Positions 35,179 to 44,098 of a stretch of DNA of 64,000 bases are shown piece after piece. The stretch comes from Saccharofermentans sp. (lineage in GTDB: Bacteria > Bacillota > Clostridia > Saccharofermentanales > Saccharofermentanaceae). Where the stretch lies: contig JAEFAZ010000007.1 of NCBI GenBank assembly GCA_016292135.1, positions 1 through 64,000 on the forward strand, written 5' to 3'. The position numbers and the translations under genes were made by a program. The notes under the pieces are model-generated. The model was not told the origin of the DNA. It did no database searches and saw only the letters and a list, made by a program, of their open reading frames with translations. Position 1 is the first letter of the stretch. Every line of letters begins with the position of its first letter.

Positions 35179-36108
35179 ATGAAGATTGCATTTATGTATC
35201 CCGGCCAGGGAGTACAGAAGATAGGAATGATAAAGGACTTCTGCGATAAGGAGTCTTTTGCCGTTGATATGGTTAACGAAGCATCTGAGGCGGCAGGTCT
35301 TGATATGGCAATGCTCCTTTTCGAGGAGAATGACGATATCAATGTTACCGAGTTCACCCAGCCCGCTCTTGTTACCGCTTGTCTCGTGATCACGAAGGCT
35401 CTCTGCGATGCAGGTATCAAGCCTGATATTACTGCAGGACTTTCGCTCGGCGAATACTGTGCGATCAGCGCTGCAGGAGCCATGTCTTTTGCTGATGCGG
35501 TAAGGCTTACTAGGATCAGGGGAAGGCTCATGAGCAATACCGTTCCGGCAGGATGCGGCGGAATGGCAGCAGTTATAGGTCTTGAGCCGGATGTAATCGA
35601 AGGGATCATATCCTCTTTTGAAGAAGTTACCATGGCTAATTTCAACTGCCCCGGACAGACAGTTATCACGGGAAAGGCAGAAGGCGTTGCGGCTGCAGCA
35701 GAAGCCCTTAAGGAAGCAGGCGCAAGGAAGGTAGTCGTCCTCAATGTATCGGGCCCCTTCCATTCACCCATGTTAAAGCCCGCCGGAGACATGTTAAGGG
35801 AAGAGCTCGATAAAGCTGAGATAGCTGATCTTAAAGTTCCTTATATAGCAAATTCCACGGCAGCTGTTGTCAGTGACAAGGACAGCATTAGAGATCTCCT
35901 GCAGGTGCAGGTATCCTCACCCGTTCTCTGGGAGCAGTCCTTAAGGACCGCGAAGAAATTCGGAGTGGATCTCATAGTGGAGATAGGACCCGGCAAGACG
36001 ATAGCAGGCTTTGTAAAGAAGACTGTTCCAGAGATAGAAGTGATCAATGTGTCGACCGTGGAAGAAGCGGAAGCGGCAATAAAGAAGATAAAAGAAATCA
36101 ATTCATAA
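35179..36108 (+). CDS. fabD: Malonyl-CoA:ACP transacylase
   Basis: 309 residues. It opens KIAFMYPGQGVQKIGMIKDF; the nucleophile S89 lies in GLSLGEYCAI, with the histidine in NVSGPFHSPML and ARG in RIRGRLM. It loads malonyl from malonyl-CoA onto ACP. Start ATG 35179 follows AAAAGGAT; the frame from 35146 overlaps fabK and is not used. 14 nt before fabG. Confidence 0.96.
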   Translation: MKIAFMYPGQGVQKIGMIKDFCDKESFAVDMVNEASEAAGLDMAMLLFEENDDINVTEFTQPALVTACLVITKALCDAGIKPDITAGLSLGEYCAISAAGAMSFADAVRLTRIRGRLMSNTVPAGCGGMAAVIGLEPDVIEGIISSFEEVTMANFNCPGQTVITGKAEGVAAAAEALKEAGARKVVVLNVSGPFHSPMLKPAGDMLREELDKAEIADLKVPYIANSTAAVVSDKDSIRDLLQVQVSSPVLWEQSLRTAKKFGVDLIVEIGPGKTIAGFVKKTVPEIEVINVSTVEEAEAAIKKIKEINS

Positions 36109-36122
36109 AGGAGATCGGAAAA

Positions 36123-36857
36123 ATGGCTAAGAATGCAATCGTAACAGGAAGTGCAAGAGGCATAGGCAAGGCTATCGCAACACGTCTTGCAAAGGACGGT
36201 TACAACATCGTCATCGTTGACGCATGCCCCATAGAGAATTCTCAGGAGACGGCAGACGAGATCGCAAAGCTCGGTGTTGCCACCAAGGCTGTAAGATGCG
36301 ACGTAACGGATTCCGCCCAGGTCAATGAGCTCGTGGAGAGCGTCAAGGCAGAGATGGGTTCCGTAGATATCCTCGTAAATAATGCCGGCATCACACGCGA
36401 CGGACTTCTCGTAAGGATGAAGGAAGAAGATTTTGATGCGGTAATCGCAGTCAACCTCAAGGGCACATATAACTTCACGAGAGCAGCTGCTCCGATCATG
36501 ATGAAGCAGAGATCCGGCAGGATCGTATCGATCAGCTCGATCGTAGGTCTGCAGGGCAATGCAGGTCAGGTAAACTATTCCGCTTCCAAGGCAGGCGTTA
36601 TCGGTATCACCAAGTCAGTTGCAAGAGAGCTGGCTCCCAGGGGAGTAACGGTCAATGCGATCGCCCCCGGATACGTTGAGACTCCCATGACGGCAGTCCT
36701 TCCCGACAAGGTCAAGGAAGCCATGCTCGGCGCCATCCCCGCAGGAAGATACGGCCAGCCTGAAGATATCGCAAATGCGGTAGCTTTCCTCTGCTCCGAA
36801 GACGCGTCCTACATCACGGGACAGGTCCTCTCGGTCGACGGCGGAATGCACATGTAA
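36123..36857 (+). CDS. fabG: 3-oxoacyl-ACP reductase
   Basis: 244-residue short-chain dehydrogenase. The NADP-binding TGSARGIGKAIA is followed by NNAGITRD, the catalytic Ser in VSISSIVG, and Tyr/Lys in NYSASKAG. It reduces 3-oxoacyl-ACP to 3-hydroxyacyl-ACP. The C-terminal GQVLSVDGGMHM is standard. AAGGAG precedes the ATG. Same operon as its neighbours. Confidence 0.96.
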   Translation: MAKNAIVTGSARGIGKAIATRLAKDGYNIVIVDACPIENSQETADEIAKLGVATKAVRCDVTDSAQVNELVESVKAEMGSVDILVNNAGITRDGLLVRMKEEDFDAVIAVNLKGTYNFTRAAAPIMMKQRSGRIVSISSIVGLQGNAGQVNYSASKAGVIGITKSVARELAPRGVTVNAIAPGYVETPMTAVLPDKVKEAMLGAIPAGRYGQPEDIANAVAFLCSEDASYITGQVLSVDGGMHM

Positions 36858-36900
36858 TGAAAACCACAACAGTCTGTTTGAGATAAGGAGATAAGAACCA

Positions 36901-38130
36901 ATGTCAAGAAAAGTAGTGATCACCGGAATGGGTGCGATCACACCCCTGGGTAACGATGTAGAGTCCTTTTGGGCCGGTGTAAAGAGAGGCGAAGTAGCGA
37001 TCGCCCCCATCACCAAATACGATGCATCCGAACACAAGGTAAAGATCGCAGCCGAGGTAAAGGATTTTGATCCCTCCCGCTATATGGATGCCAAGGTCGC
37101 TAAGAGAATGGAAGGCTTTGCCCAGTTCGCGGTTGCCGCTGCGACTGAAGCTGTCGGGCAGTCCGGCCTCGTCATGGAAGATGAGGATCCCTATAGAGTC
37201 GGAGTCATCGTAAGTTCCGGTATCGGCTCGATGCAGGCTCACGAAAGAGAGCAGGTAAGAATTGCCAACGGCAAAAAGATCTCCCCCATGTACATCCCTA
37301 TGATGATCGCGAACATGGCATCCGCCAACATCGCGATCAAATACGGGATGAAGGGTAAGAACACCTGCATCATCACGGCATGTGCCACAGGTTCACACTC
37401 CATCGGAGACGCTTTCAAGGCAGTCAAATACGGTGAAGCAGATGTCATGATCGCAGGCGGCTGCGAAGCTGCTGTCTGCTATTCCGGTGTCGCCGGATTT
37501 ACGGCCCTTACGGCTCTCTCGACCAATCCCGATCCCAAGACCGCTTCAAGACCTTTCGATAAGGACAGGGACGGATTTGTAATCGGCGAGGGTGCAGGCG
37601 TTCTCGTACTCGAAGAAGAAGAGCACGCCAAGGCAAGAGGTGCGAAGATCCTGGCGGAAATTGTCGGATACGGCGCGACATGTGACGCATTCCACATCAC
37701 TTCACCGGCTGAGGACGGATCCGGCGCGGGCGAAGCCATGAAGATCGCGATGAAGGAAGCAGGCATCATGCCGTCCGAAGTCGACTACATCAACGCACAC
37801 GGAACATCCACCCACCATAACGACCTTTTCGAAACGAGGGCTATCAAGTATGCTTTCGGCGAAGATGCATATAAGGTATCGATCAACTCCACCAAGTCCA
37901 TGGTCGGACACCTCTTGGGAGGCGCAGGCGGCGTTGAGCTCATCACCTGCATCAAGGCGATAGAAGATTCTTTCGTTCACGTAACGGCAGGATCGAAGGA
38001 GAGCGAAGGCGAACTGGATCTCGATTACACATTCGGTTCAGCCAAGACAAGAGACATAACATACGCGATGAGCAATTCCCTGGGATTCGGCGGTCACAAC
38101 GCATCGCTCATCGTGAAGAAATACGTATAA
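36901..38130 (+). CDS. fabF: 3-oxoacyl-ACP synthase II
   Basis: 409 residues. Cys-His-His triad in ITACATGSHS, NAHGTSTHHND and SMVGHLLGGAGG; the C-terminal loop SNSLGFGGHNAS is typical. It elongates acyl-ACP with malonyl-ACP and sets chain length. No FabB-like second synthase is present here. Start behind AAGGAG. 15 nt before accB. Confidence 0.96.
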   Translation: MSRKVVITGMGAITPLGNDVESFWAGVKRGEVAIAPITKYDASEHKVKIAAEVKDFDPSRYMDAKVAKRMEGFAQFAVAAATEAVGQSGLVMEDEDPYRVGVIVSSGIGSMQAHEREQVRIANGKKISPMYIPMMIANMASANIAIKYGMKGKNTCIITACATGSHSIGDAFKAVKYGEADVMIAGGCEAAVCYSGVAGFTALTALSTNPDPKTASRPFDKDRDGFVIGEGAGVLVLEEEEHAKARGAKILAEIVGYGATCDAFHITSPAEDGSGAGEAMKIAMKEAGIMPSEVDYINAHGTSTHHNDLFETRAIKYAFGEDAYKVSINSTKSMVGHLLGGAGGVELITCIKAIEDSFVHVTAGSKESEGELDLDYTFGSAKTRDITYAMSNSLGFGGHNASLIVKKYV

Positions 38131-38145
38131 GGAGGAAGCTTTGAC

Positions 38146-38640
38146 ATGGCAGAAAAAGCAAGAACAAATCCCGGCTTGAACGTTGAAGAGATGAAGGATC
38201 TCATCCGTGCGGTATCCGAGTCGGGTCTTGACAGCTTCGAGTACAAAGAAGGCGATTACCAGATCGTCCTTCACACCAAGAACATAGGCCTTATCAAGGG
38301 CGATCCCTCCCAGGCGGCAACGGGCGCGGGAATATCCGTACCTGATCTGTCTCTTGCAATGGCAGAAGCTGCCGAGGCGGCTTCCGGCGCCGAGGACGAG
38401 GATGATTCTTTCGTCATCAAGTCACCCCTGGTCGGAACTTTCTATGCTTCACCTGCAGCAGGTGCGGCTCCCTTCGTATCCATCGGTGACCGCGTTAAGA
38501 AGGGCCAGGTCCTGGGCATCGTCGAAGCTATGAAGATGATGAACGAGATCGAGTCTGACTGCGACGGCACTATCGCAGAGATTTGTGTAAAGAACGAGAG
38601 TCCCGTTGAATTCGGACAGCCCCTGTTCAAGATAAACTGA
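38146..38640 (+). CDS. accB: Biotin carboxyl carrier protein of acetyl-CoA carboxylase
   Basis: 164 residues. The N-terminal helix MKDLIRAVSESGLDSFEYKE is followed by a flexible, Ala-rich linker and a C-terminal biotinyl domain with K130 in EAMKMMNE, the biotinylation site. It carries carboxybiotin between AccC and the carboxyltransferase. The thumb-like FYASPAAGAAPFVSIGD is present. Ribosome binding site AAGGAGG. It lies between fabF and fabZ as in streptococci. Confidence 0.96.
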   Translation: MAEKARTNPGLNVEEMKDLIRAVSESGLDSFEYKEGDYQIVLHTKNIGLIKGDPSQAATGAGISVPDLSLAMAEAAEAASGAEDEDDSFVIKSPLVGTFYASPAAGAAPFVSIGDRVKKGQVLGIVEAMKMMNEIESDCDGTIAEICVKNESPVEFGQPLFKIN

Positions 38641-38658
38641 TCCCAAAGGAGAATGACA

Positions 38659-39093
38659 ATGGCTAAAGCACTTACAACAACAGAGATAATGAAGATCATT
38701 CCTCACAGACACCCTTTTCTTCTGATAGACAAGGTTGAGGATTACGAGCCCGGGCAGTACTGCATCGGCTACAAGAATTTTACTTATGACGAATATTTCT
38801 TCCGCGGACATTTCCCGGAGATGCCGATCGTTCCCGGAGTCATCACGGTCGAGGCTCTTGCCCAGGCAGGCGCTGTTGCCATCCTCTCCCAGGAGGAGTT
38901 CAAGGGCAAGATCGCAGTCTTCGCAGGCATCGACAAGTGCAAGTTCAAGACTGCAGTAGTTCCCGGTGACACGGTAAGGCTCGAGACAAGGATCACGGCC
39001 ATCAGAGGACCTGTCGGATTCGGTGAGGCAGTAGCTTCCGTCAACGGCAAGGTCGCAGTTCAGGCTGTATTGAAGTTCGCGATCCTCCAGTAA
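38659..39093 (+). CDS. fabZ: 3-hydroxyacyl-ACP dehydratase
   Basis: 144 residues, hotdog fold. IIPHRHPFLLIDKV opens the domain, active-site H51 lies in FRGHFPEMPIVPG, and the glutamate is in VEALAQAG. It dehydrates 3-hydroxyacyl-ACP. The start is taken at ATG 38659, 7 nt after AAGGAG; the ATG at 38653 would leave only one base of spacing. No FabM or FabA/FabB pair is visible, so the route to unsaturated fatty acids is not explained here. Confidence 0.95.
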   Translation: MAKALTTTEIMKIIPHRHPFLLIDKVEDYEPGQYCIGYKNFTYDEYFFRGHFPEMPIVPGVITVEALAQAGAVAILSQEEFKGKIAVFAGIDKCKFKTAVVPGDTVRLETRITAIRGPVGFGEAVASVNGKVAVQAVLKFAILQ

Positions 39094-39103
39094 GGATTAA
39101 AAG

Positions 39104-40447
39104 ATGATAAAGAAAGTTCTGATAGCAAACAGAGGCGAGATAGCCGTACGCATCATCCGCGCATGCCGCGAGATGGGCATCATGACGGTCGCGGTATGCT
39201 CCGAGGCGGACAGGAATGCCCTGCATTCCCAGCTTGCCGATGAGACGATCTGCATAGGTCCCGCGCCTTCTTCCGAATCCTATCTCAATGTCGGAAGGAT
39301 AATATCTGCGACCATGACATCAGGTGCTGATGCGATCCATCCCGGCTTCGGATTCCTTTCCGAGGATGCCGAGTTTGCCAAGATATGCGAAAAGTGCAAC
39401 ATCACTTTCATCGGCCCGACATCGGAAATGATCGCGGCATCAGGCAACAAGGCCAATGCCAAGAAGACCATGATCGAAGCCGGAGTCCCCGTTATCCCGG
39501 GTTCCGCTGAGGCTGCCAATACGCCTGCTGACGGGCTTAAGCTTGCCAAGATCGCAGGCTTCCCTGTCATGATCAAGGCTGCCCTGGGCGGCGGCGGCAA
39601 GGGCATGCGCGTTGCAAGGAGCGAGGATGTTTTCGAAAAGGCCTTCCTGACGGCACAGGCTGAAGCCAAGGCTTCCTTCGGTGACGACTCGATGTATGTC
39701 GAGCACTATGTCGAGCACCCCAAGCATATCGAAGTCCAGATACTGGCGGATAAGTTCGGCAATGTCATCCACCTGGGTGAGCGTGACTGTTCCGTTCAGA
39801 GGAACCATCAAAAACTGATAGAAGAGACCCCCTGTGATTCGCTTCCCGAAGATCTCCGTGAGAAGATCCGTGAGGCTGCAGTCAAGGCTGCGAAAGCCGT
39901 CAGCTACGAGAATGCAGGAACATGCGAGTTCCTGGTCGAACCCGACGGCAAGTTCTACTTCATGGAGATGAACACGAGGATCCAGGTGGAGCACCCCATA
40001 ACCGAATGGGTCACGGGCGTCGATCTAATAAGAGAGCAGATCAAGATAGCATCAGGACTTCCTCTCGAATATAAGCAGGAAGACATCAGGATATCGGGCC
40101 ACTCGATCGAGGTCCGCATCAATGCCGAGGATCCCGAGCATAAGTTCAGGCCCTGTCCCGGCAAGATCGAGACGGTATATCTTCCCGGCGGCAAGGGAGT
40201 ACGTGTCGATTCGGCCGTATATGCGGGACTGGAGATCCCTCCTTACTATGACTCCATGCTCGCCAAGCTCTCGGTCTGGGCTCCCACAAGGGAGGAAGCC
40301 CGCCGCAAGATGCAGACGGCTCTGGGCGAGGTGATAATCACGGGCATCAAGACCAATATCGATTACCAGTACTCGCTCATCACTCACAAGGATTTCATCG
40401 AAGGCAGGACCGATATCGATTTTATCGACAGGATCAGCAGAGGATAA
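39104..40447 (+). CDS. accC: Biotin carboxylase of acetyl-CoA carboxylase
   Basis: 447 residues, biotin carboxylase with ATP-grasp domain. IKKVLIANRGEIAVRIIRAC at the start, GGGGKGMRVA ATP loop, MEMNTRIQVEHPITEWVTGV active site, and the C-terminal RINAEDP. It carboxylates biotin on AccB using ATP and bicarbonate. 10 nt after fabZ and 5 nt before the fused carboxyltransferase, so tightly coupled. Confidence 0.97.
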   Translation: MIKKVLIANRGEIAVRIIRACREMGIMTVAVCSEADRNALHSQLADETICIGPAPSSESYLNVGRIISATMTSGADAIHPGFGFLSEDAEFAKICEKCNITFIGPTSEMIAASGNKANAKKTMIEAGVPVIPGSAEAANTPADGLKLAKIAGFPVMIKAALGGGGKGMRVARSEDVFEKAFLTAQAEAKASFGDDSMYVEHYVEHPKHIEVQILADKFGNVIHLGERDCSVQRNHQKLIEETPCDSLPEDLREKIREAAVKAAKAVSYENAGTCEFLVEPDGKFYFMEMNTRIQVEHPITEWVTGVDLIREQIKIASGLPLEYKQEDIRISGHSIEVRINAEDPEHKFRPCPGKIETVYLPGGKGVRVDSAVYAGLEIPPYYDSMLAKLSVWAPTREEARRKMQTALGEVIITGIKTNIDYQYSLITHKDFIEGRTDIDFIDRISRG

Positions 40448-40452
40448 GCTAA

Positions 40453-42147
40453 ATGGAATTAAGATATCTTTTCAAGAAGACCCAGACCGTAAGGGACGAT
40501 TCACTCGACCGTGAGAAGAAGGCCAACAGGCCCTCTGCTCCCAACGGGCTCTTCCACAAGTGCCCGGGCTGCAACGAGACTCTCTTCTCGGATGAGCTGA
40601 AGCGCAATCTCTTCGTGTGCCCCAACTGCGGATATTATTTCAGGATGTATGCTTCGACCAGGATCGAATCCATTGCCGACAAGGATACTTTCACAGAATG
40701 GGATGATGACATCGGGGAGACGAATCCTCTCTCGACACCCGGCTATGAGAAGAAGATAGAAGCGTTGAGGCAGGCAACTGAGCTCCACGAAGCTGTCGTA
40801 ACGGGCAGATGTAAGATCGGAGGTATAGACAGCGTCCTCTGCGTCATGGACACCCGCTTCATGATGGCTTCGATGGGACAGGTCGTCGGTGAGAAGATCA
40901 CTCGTGCAGTGGAACGCGCGACGGAAGAAAGGCTTCCGGTTATAATATTCTGCGCATCGGGCGGAGCCCGCATGCAGGAAGGCATCATATCCCTGATGCA
41001 GATGGCCAAGACCTCTGCTGCCCTTGAGCGCCACAGCAAGGAGGGCCTGCTTTACGTATCCGTCCTGACCGACCCCACGACGGGCGGCGTGACGGCGAGC
41101 TTTGCCATGTTAGGCGACATCATCCTCGCTGAACCCGGTGCCCTCATCGGCTTCGCAGGCCCCCGCGTCATCGAACAGACCATTGGCCAGAAACTCCCCG
41201 AAGGTTTTCAGCGCGCGGAGTTCCTGGAAGAACACGGCTTCGTCGATGCAGTCGTCAGAAGGGGAGACATGAAGGATACCTTATCCAAGATACTTAAGCT
41301 CCACTCAAAGGGAGAGTTTACTCCTTCCGGGATCAAGGTCCCTAAGAAAAAGGGAAAGAAAGCAAAGCACACCCCCTGGGAGAAGGTCATGATCTCCCGC
41401 GGCAAGGACAGGCCCATTGCCGACGATTATATAGAGAAGATATTCCCTGATTTCACCGAATTCAAGGGTGACAGATACTACCGTGACAACAAGGCCGTAA
41501 GATGCGGTATCGCGACTTTCGCGGGAATACCCGTAACGGTCATCGCGCAGGCCAAGGGATCCAACACGAAGAAGAACATCGAAAGGGATTTCGGCATGCC
41601 ATCACCCGACGGCTACAGGAAAGCCCTCCGCGCCATGAAGCAGGCCGAGAAGTTCTCGCGCCCCGTAATATGTCTCGTTGACACTCCCGGCGCCTTCTGC
41701 GGGATCGAAGCGGAAGAGAGGGGCGAGGGTGAAGCGATCGCAAGAAACCTTGCAGCCATGTCATCCCTTAAGACACCCATACTGTCGATCGTAATAAGCG
41801 AAGCCGGATCCGGCGGAGCTCTGGCGATAGCGGTAGCCGATAAAGTTTTTATGCTCGAAAACTCGATATATGCTATACTCTCACCCGAAGGTTACGCGAG
41901 CATCCTGTGGAAAGACTCCAAGCGCGCCGATGAGGCTGCCAGCGAGATGAAACTGACCGCGGATGATCTTCTGGATCTCAAGGTAATAGACGGCATCATT
42001 GCCGAACCTGAGGACCTGTCGCGTAAGACAGTAGGCGAGGTGGTACCCGGAATGATCTCCTGTATCGAGTCCTTCATAAAGGAGACGAAAGACATTCCCG
42101 CGGAAGACCTGATCTCGTCAAGATACGGGAGGTTCCGTAAGTTCTGA
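40453..42147 (+). CDS. accDA: Fused acetyl-CoA carboxylase carboxyltransferase, beta-alpha
   Basis: 564 residues joining AccD and AccA. Residues 1-~290 are the beta subunit with its zinc ribbon (C37, C40, C56, C59) and crotonase-like core (CASGGARMQEG, DPTTGGVTASFA). A lysine-rich linker (~296-310, KVPKKKGKKAKH) leads into the alpha subunit (~315-564; GDRYYRDN, SEAGSGGALA, SPEGYASILW). It transfers carboxyl from carboxybiotin to acetyl-CoA to give malonyl-CoA. In most bacteria these are two genes; the reading frame is continuous with no stop or shift. It ends the fab-acc operon. Confidence 0.95.
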   Translation: MELRYLFKKTQTVRDDSLDREKKANRPSAPNGLFHKCPGCNETLFSDELKRNLFVCPNCGYYFRMYASTRIESIADKDTFTEWDDDIGETNPLSTPGYEKKIEALRQATELHEAVVTGRCKIGGIDSVLCVMDTRFMMASMGQVVGEKITRAVERATEERLPVIIFCASGGARMQEGIISLMQMAKTSAALERHSKEGLLYVSVLTDPTTGGVTASFAMLGDIILAEPGALIGFAGPRVIEQTIGQKLPEGFQRAEFLEEHGFVDAVVRRGDMKDTLSKILKLHSKGEFTPSGIKVPKKKGKKAKHTPWEKVMISRGKDRPIADDYIEKIFPDFTEFKGDRYYRDNKAVRCGIATFAGIPVTVIAQAKGSNTKKNIERDFGMPSPDGYRKALRAMKQAEKFSRPVICLVDTPGAFCGIEAEERGEGEAIARNLAAMSSLKTPILSIVISEAGSGGALAIAVADKVFMLENSIYAILSPEGYASILWKDSKRADEAASEMKLTADDLLDLKVIDGIIAEPEDLSRKTVGEVVPGMISCIESFIKETKDIPAEDLISSRYGRFRKF

Positions 42148-42149
42148 TC

Positions 42150-42791
42150 ATGTATGATGTGATCCTTTTCGATGTGGACGGGACGCTGCTTGATACGTCC
42201 CGGGGTATTTTGCTGTCTTTGGAAGAGACGCTTGATAAGTATGGTATCGATTACAGCTTCCTGACCGCTGAGGACAGGGAGACATTTATCGGTCCCCCGA
42301 TGGAGCTTTCCATGGAAAGATGGTTCGGCATCAAGGGGGAGATGAATGCCGATATCTGCGCGGGATACAGGAAACATTACAGGGAAGTAAACCTCATGAC
42401 CGCAGACCCTTATGAAGGCATCGAAAAGATGCTCGATGACCTTATCGATTCAGGTTTCATACTGGGCGTTGCATCCTACAAGAAACAGGACTATCTCATG
42501 AAGATCCTGGAAGGCTTCGGCCTTGATAAATACTTTAAGTCCATATGCGGTTCGGACTATTCCGGGAAGCTCACGAAAGCAGACATCATCCATAACTGTC
42601 TCAGGGAACTGGATGTTGAAGACAGATCCCGCGTCCTTATGGTGGGGGATACCTGCTACGACTCAGTTGGAGCGGTCGATGCCGGTGTGGATTTTTGTTT
42701 CGCAGGATGGGGATTCGGCAAGATCTGCGAATGTGACCCCGTGATGAGCTGCGAAAGACCCGCTGACCTTCCGGCTTTGCTGGCGGACTGA
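42150..42791 (+). CDS. HAD-superfamily phosphatase
   Basis: 213 residues, HAD subfamily IA (PGP/Gph-like). Motif I DVDGTLLDTS, motif II region VASYKKQDYLMK (a variant), motif III lysine in KLTKADIIHNC, motif IV MVGDTCYDSVGA. Likely a small-molecule phosphatase such as for phosphoglycolate or a sugar phosphate. It starts 2 nt after accDA, and read-through from the fab operon is likely, but no fatty-acid role is implied. A similar but distinct HAD gene is at 50152. Confidence 0.88.
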   Translation: MYDVILFDVDGTLLDTSRGILLSLEETLDKYGIDYSFLTAEDRETFIGPPMELSMERWFGIKGEMNADICAGYRKHYREVNLMTADPYEGIEKMLDDLIDSGFILGVASYKKQDYLMKILEGFGLDKYFKSICGSDYSGKLTKADIIHNCLRELDVEDRSRVLMVGDTCYDSVGAVDAGVDFCFAGWGFGKICECDPVMSCERPADLPALLAD

Positions 42792-42883
42792 TCCTCTCCT
42801 AAAATAAATAATTTATTTGTCTTTCGAAATTAAGGGTATAATCATATTAGACGGATCTTTAACTTTTTTCAGGAGGGTCTTTA

Positions 42884-43993
42884 ATGAGCAGATATGATTT
42901 CCTAATCGTAGGTGCGGGTCTTTATGGGGCGACATTTGCAAGACTTGCAACAGATGCGGGCTATAAGTGCCTCGTCATCGACAGAAGAGCGCATATCGCA
43001 GGCAACTGCTATACGGTCAATGTTCACGGCATCAATGTCCATAAGTTCGGTGCCCACATCTTCCATACCGACAGCAGGGAAGTATGGGAATTCGCCACGA
43101 AGTTCGCTGATTTCAACAGATATACCCATTCAGTCGTTGCCAATTACAAAGGCGAGATCTATTCACTTCCTTTCAACATGTACACCTTCAACCAGATGTG
43201 GGGCGTCGTAAATCCCACTCAGGCAAGGGAGAAGCTCGACGAGCAGATCGCAGACGGTTACAAGGAAGATCCCCAGAACCTGGAAGAACAGGCTATCTCC
43301 CTCATCGGCCGCGACATCTACGAGAAACTCGTTAAGGGTTATACCGAGAAGCAGTGGGGCAGGAAGGCAACAGAACTTCCCGGCTTCATCATCAAGAGAC
43401 TTCCCGTAAGGCTCATGTACAACAACAACTACTTCAACGACCGTTACCAGGGCATCCCCATGAACGGATATACCGAGTGGATCGGCAACATGCTCGACGG
43501 CATCGAGGTCAAGACGAACACCGACTTCATCGAGAACAGGGAAGAGTGTGAAGCTCTTGCCGACACCATCATCTATTCCGGCATGATCGACGAGTTCTAC
43601 GATTACGAGTTCGGCAATCTCGAGTACAGATCCTTGAAGTTCGACAGCGAATACATCGCAGGCATCGACAATTTCCAGGGCAATGCGGTCGTCAATTACA
43701 CGGACGGCAGGACTCCTTTCACGAGGATCATCGAGCATAAGCACTTCGAATTTTCGGAGGGCCAGGGCACGGTAATCACACACGAGTATCCGGCTGAATG
43801 GCACCTGGGCGACGAGCCTTACTATCCCATCAACAACGATGCGAACAACCGGCTTTTCGAGAAGTACAGACAGAAGGCTGAAGAGGAAGGCGGAGTCTTC
43901 TTCGGAGGGCGTCTCGGCAAGTACAAGTACTTCGACATGGATGACACCATCGCAGATGCGACAGCCGATTTCCACAAGATCACCGGCAAATGA
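42884..43993 (+). CDS. glf: UDP-galactopyranose mutase
   Basis: 369 residues, flavoprotein. FAD-binding GAGLYGATFARLATDAG; HKFGAHIFHTD; YTEKQWGRKATELP; and the C-terminal FGGRLGKYKYFDMDD, all typical of bacterial Glf. It interconverts UDP-galactopyranose and UDP-galactofuranose, which feeds surface polysaccharide. Start behind AGGAGG; TATAAT at 42837-42842. It is a single-gene unit ended by the hairpin at 44017. Confidence 0.97.
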   Translation: MSRYDFLIVGAGLYGATFARLATDAGYKCLVIDRRAHIAGNCYTVNVHGINVHKFGAHIFHTDSREVWEFATKFADFNRYTHSVVANYKGEIYSLPFNMYTFNQMWGVVNPTQAREKLDEQIADGYKEDPQNLEEQAISLIGRDIYEKLVKGYTEKQWGRKATELPGFIIKRLPVRLMYNNNYFNDRYQGIPMNGYTEWIGNMLDGIEVKTNTDFIENREECEALADTIIYSGMIDEFYDYEFGNLEYRSLKFDSEYIAGIDNFQGNAVVNYTDGRTPFTRIIEHKHFEFSEGQGTVITHEYPAEWHLGDEPYYPINNDANNRLFEKYRQKAEEEGGVFFGGRLGKYKYFDMDDTIADATADFHKITGK

Positions 43994-44016
43994 TCTGACT
44001 TAAGACAGATGACATG

Positions 44017-44056
44017 AGGACCGTCTTTAAATAAAAAGGCGGTCCTTTCTTATTTT
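44017..44056 (+). terminator. Terminator after glf
   Basis: Stem AGGACCG / CGGTCCT extended by CTTT/AAAG-type pairs over an A-rich loop, then TTCTTATTTTT. Confidence 0.8.
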
Positions 44057-44098
44057 TGTGATATAATCGGTAAGTTATATCGCTTTATGGAGGCAAAA

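Noticed and set aside
34647..35792. 381-residue minus-strand frame opposite fabK/fabD
   Set aside because: Fully covered by two certain genes in the other strand; a shadow caused by codon bias.
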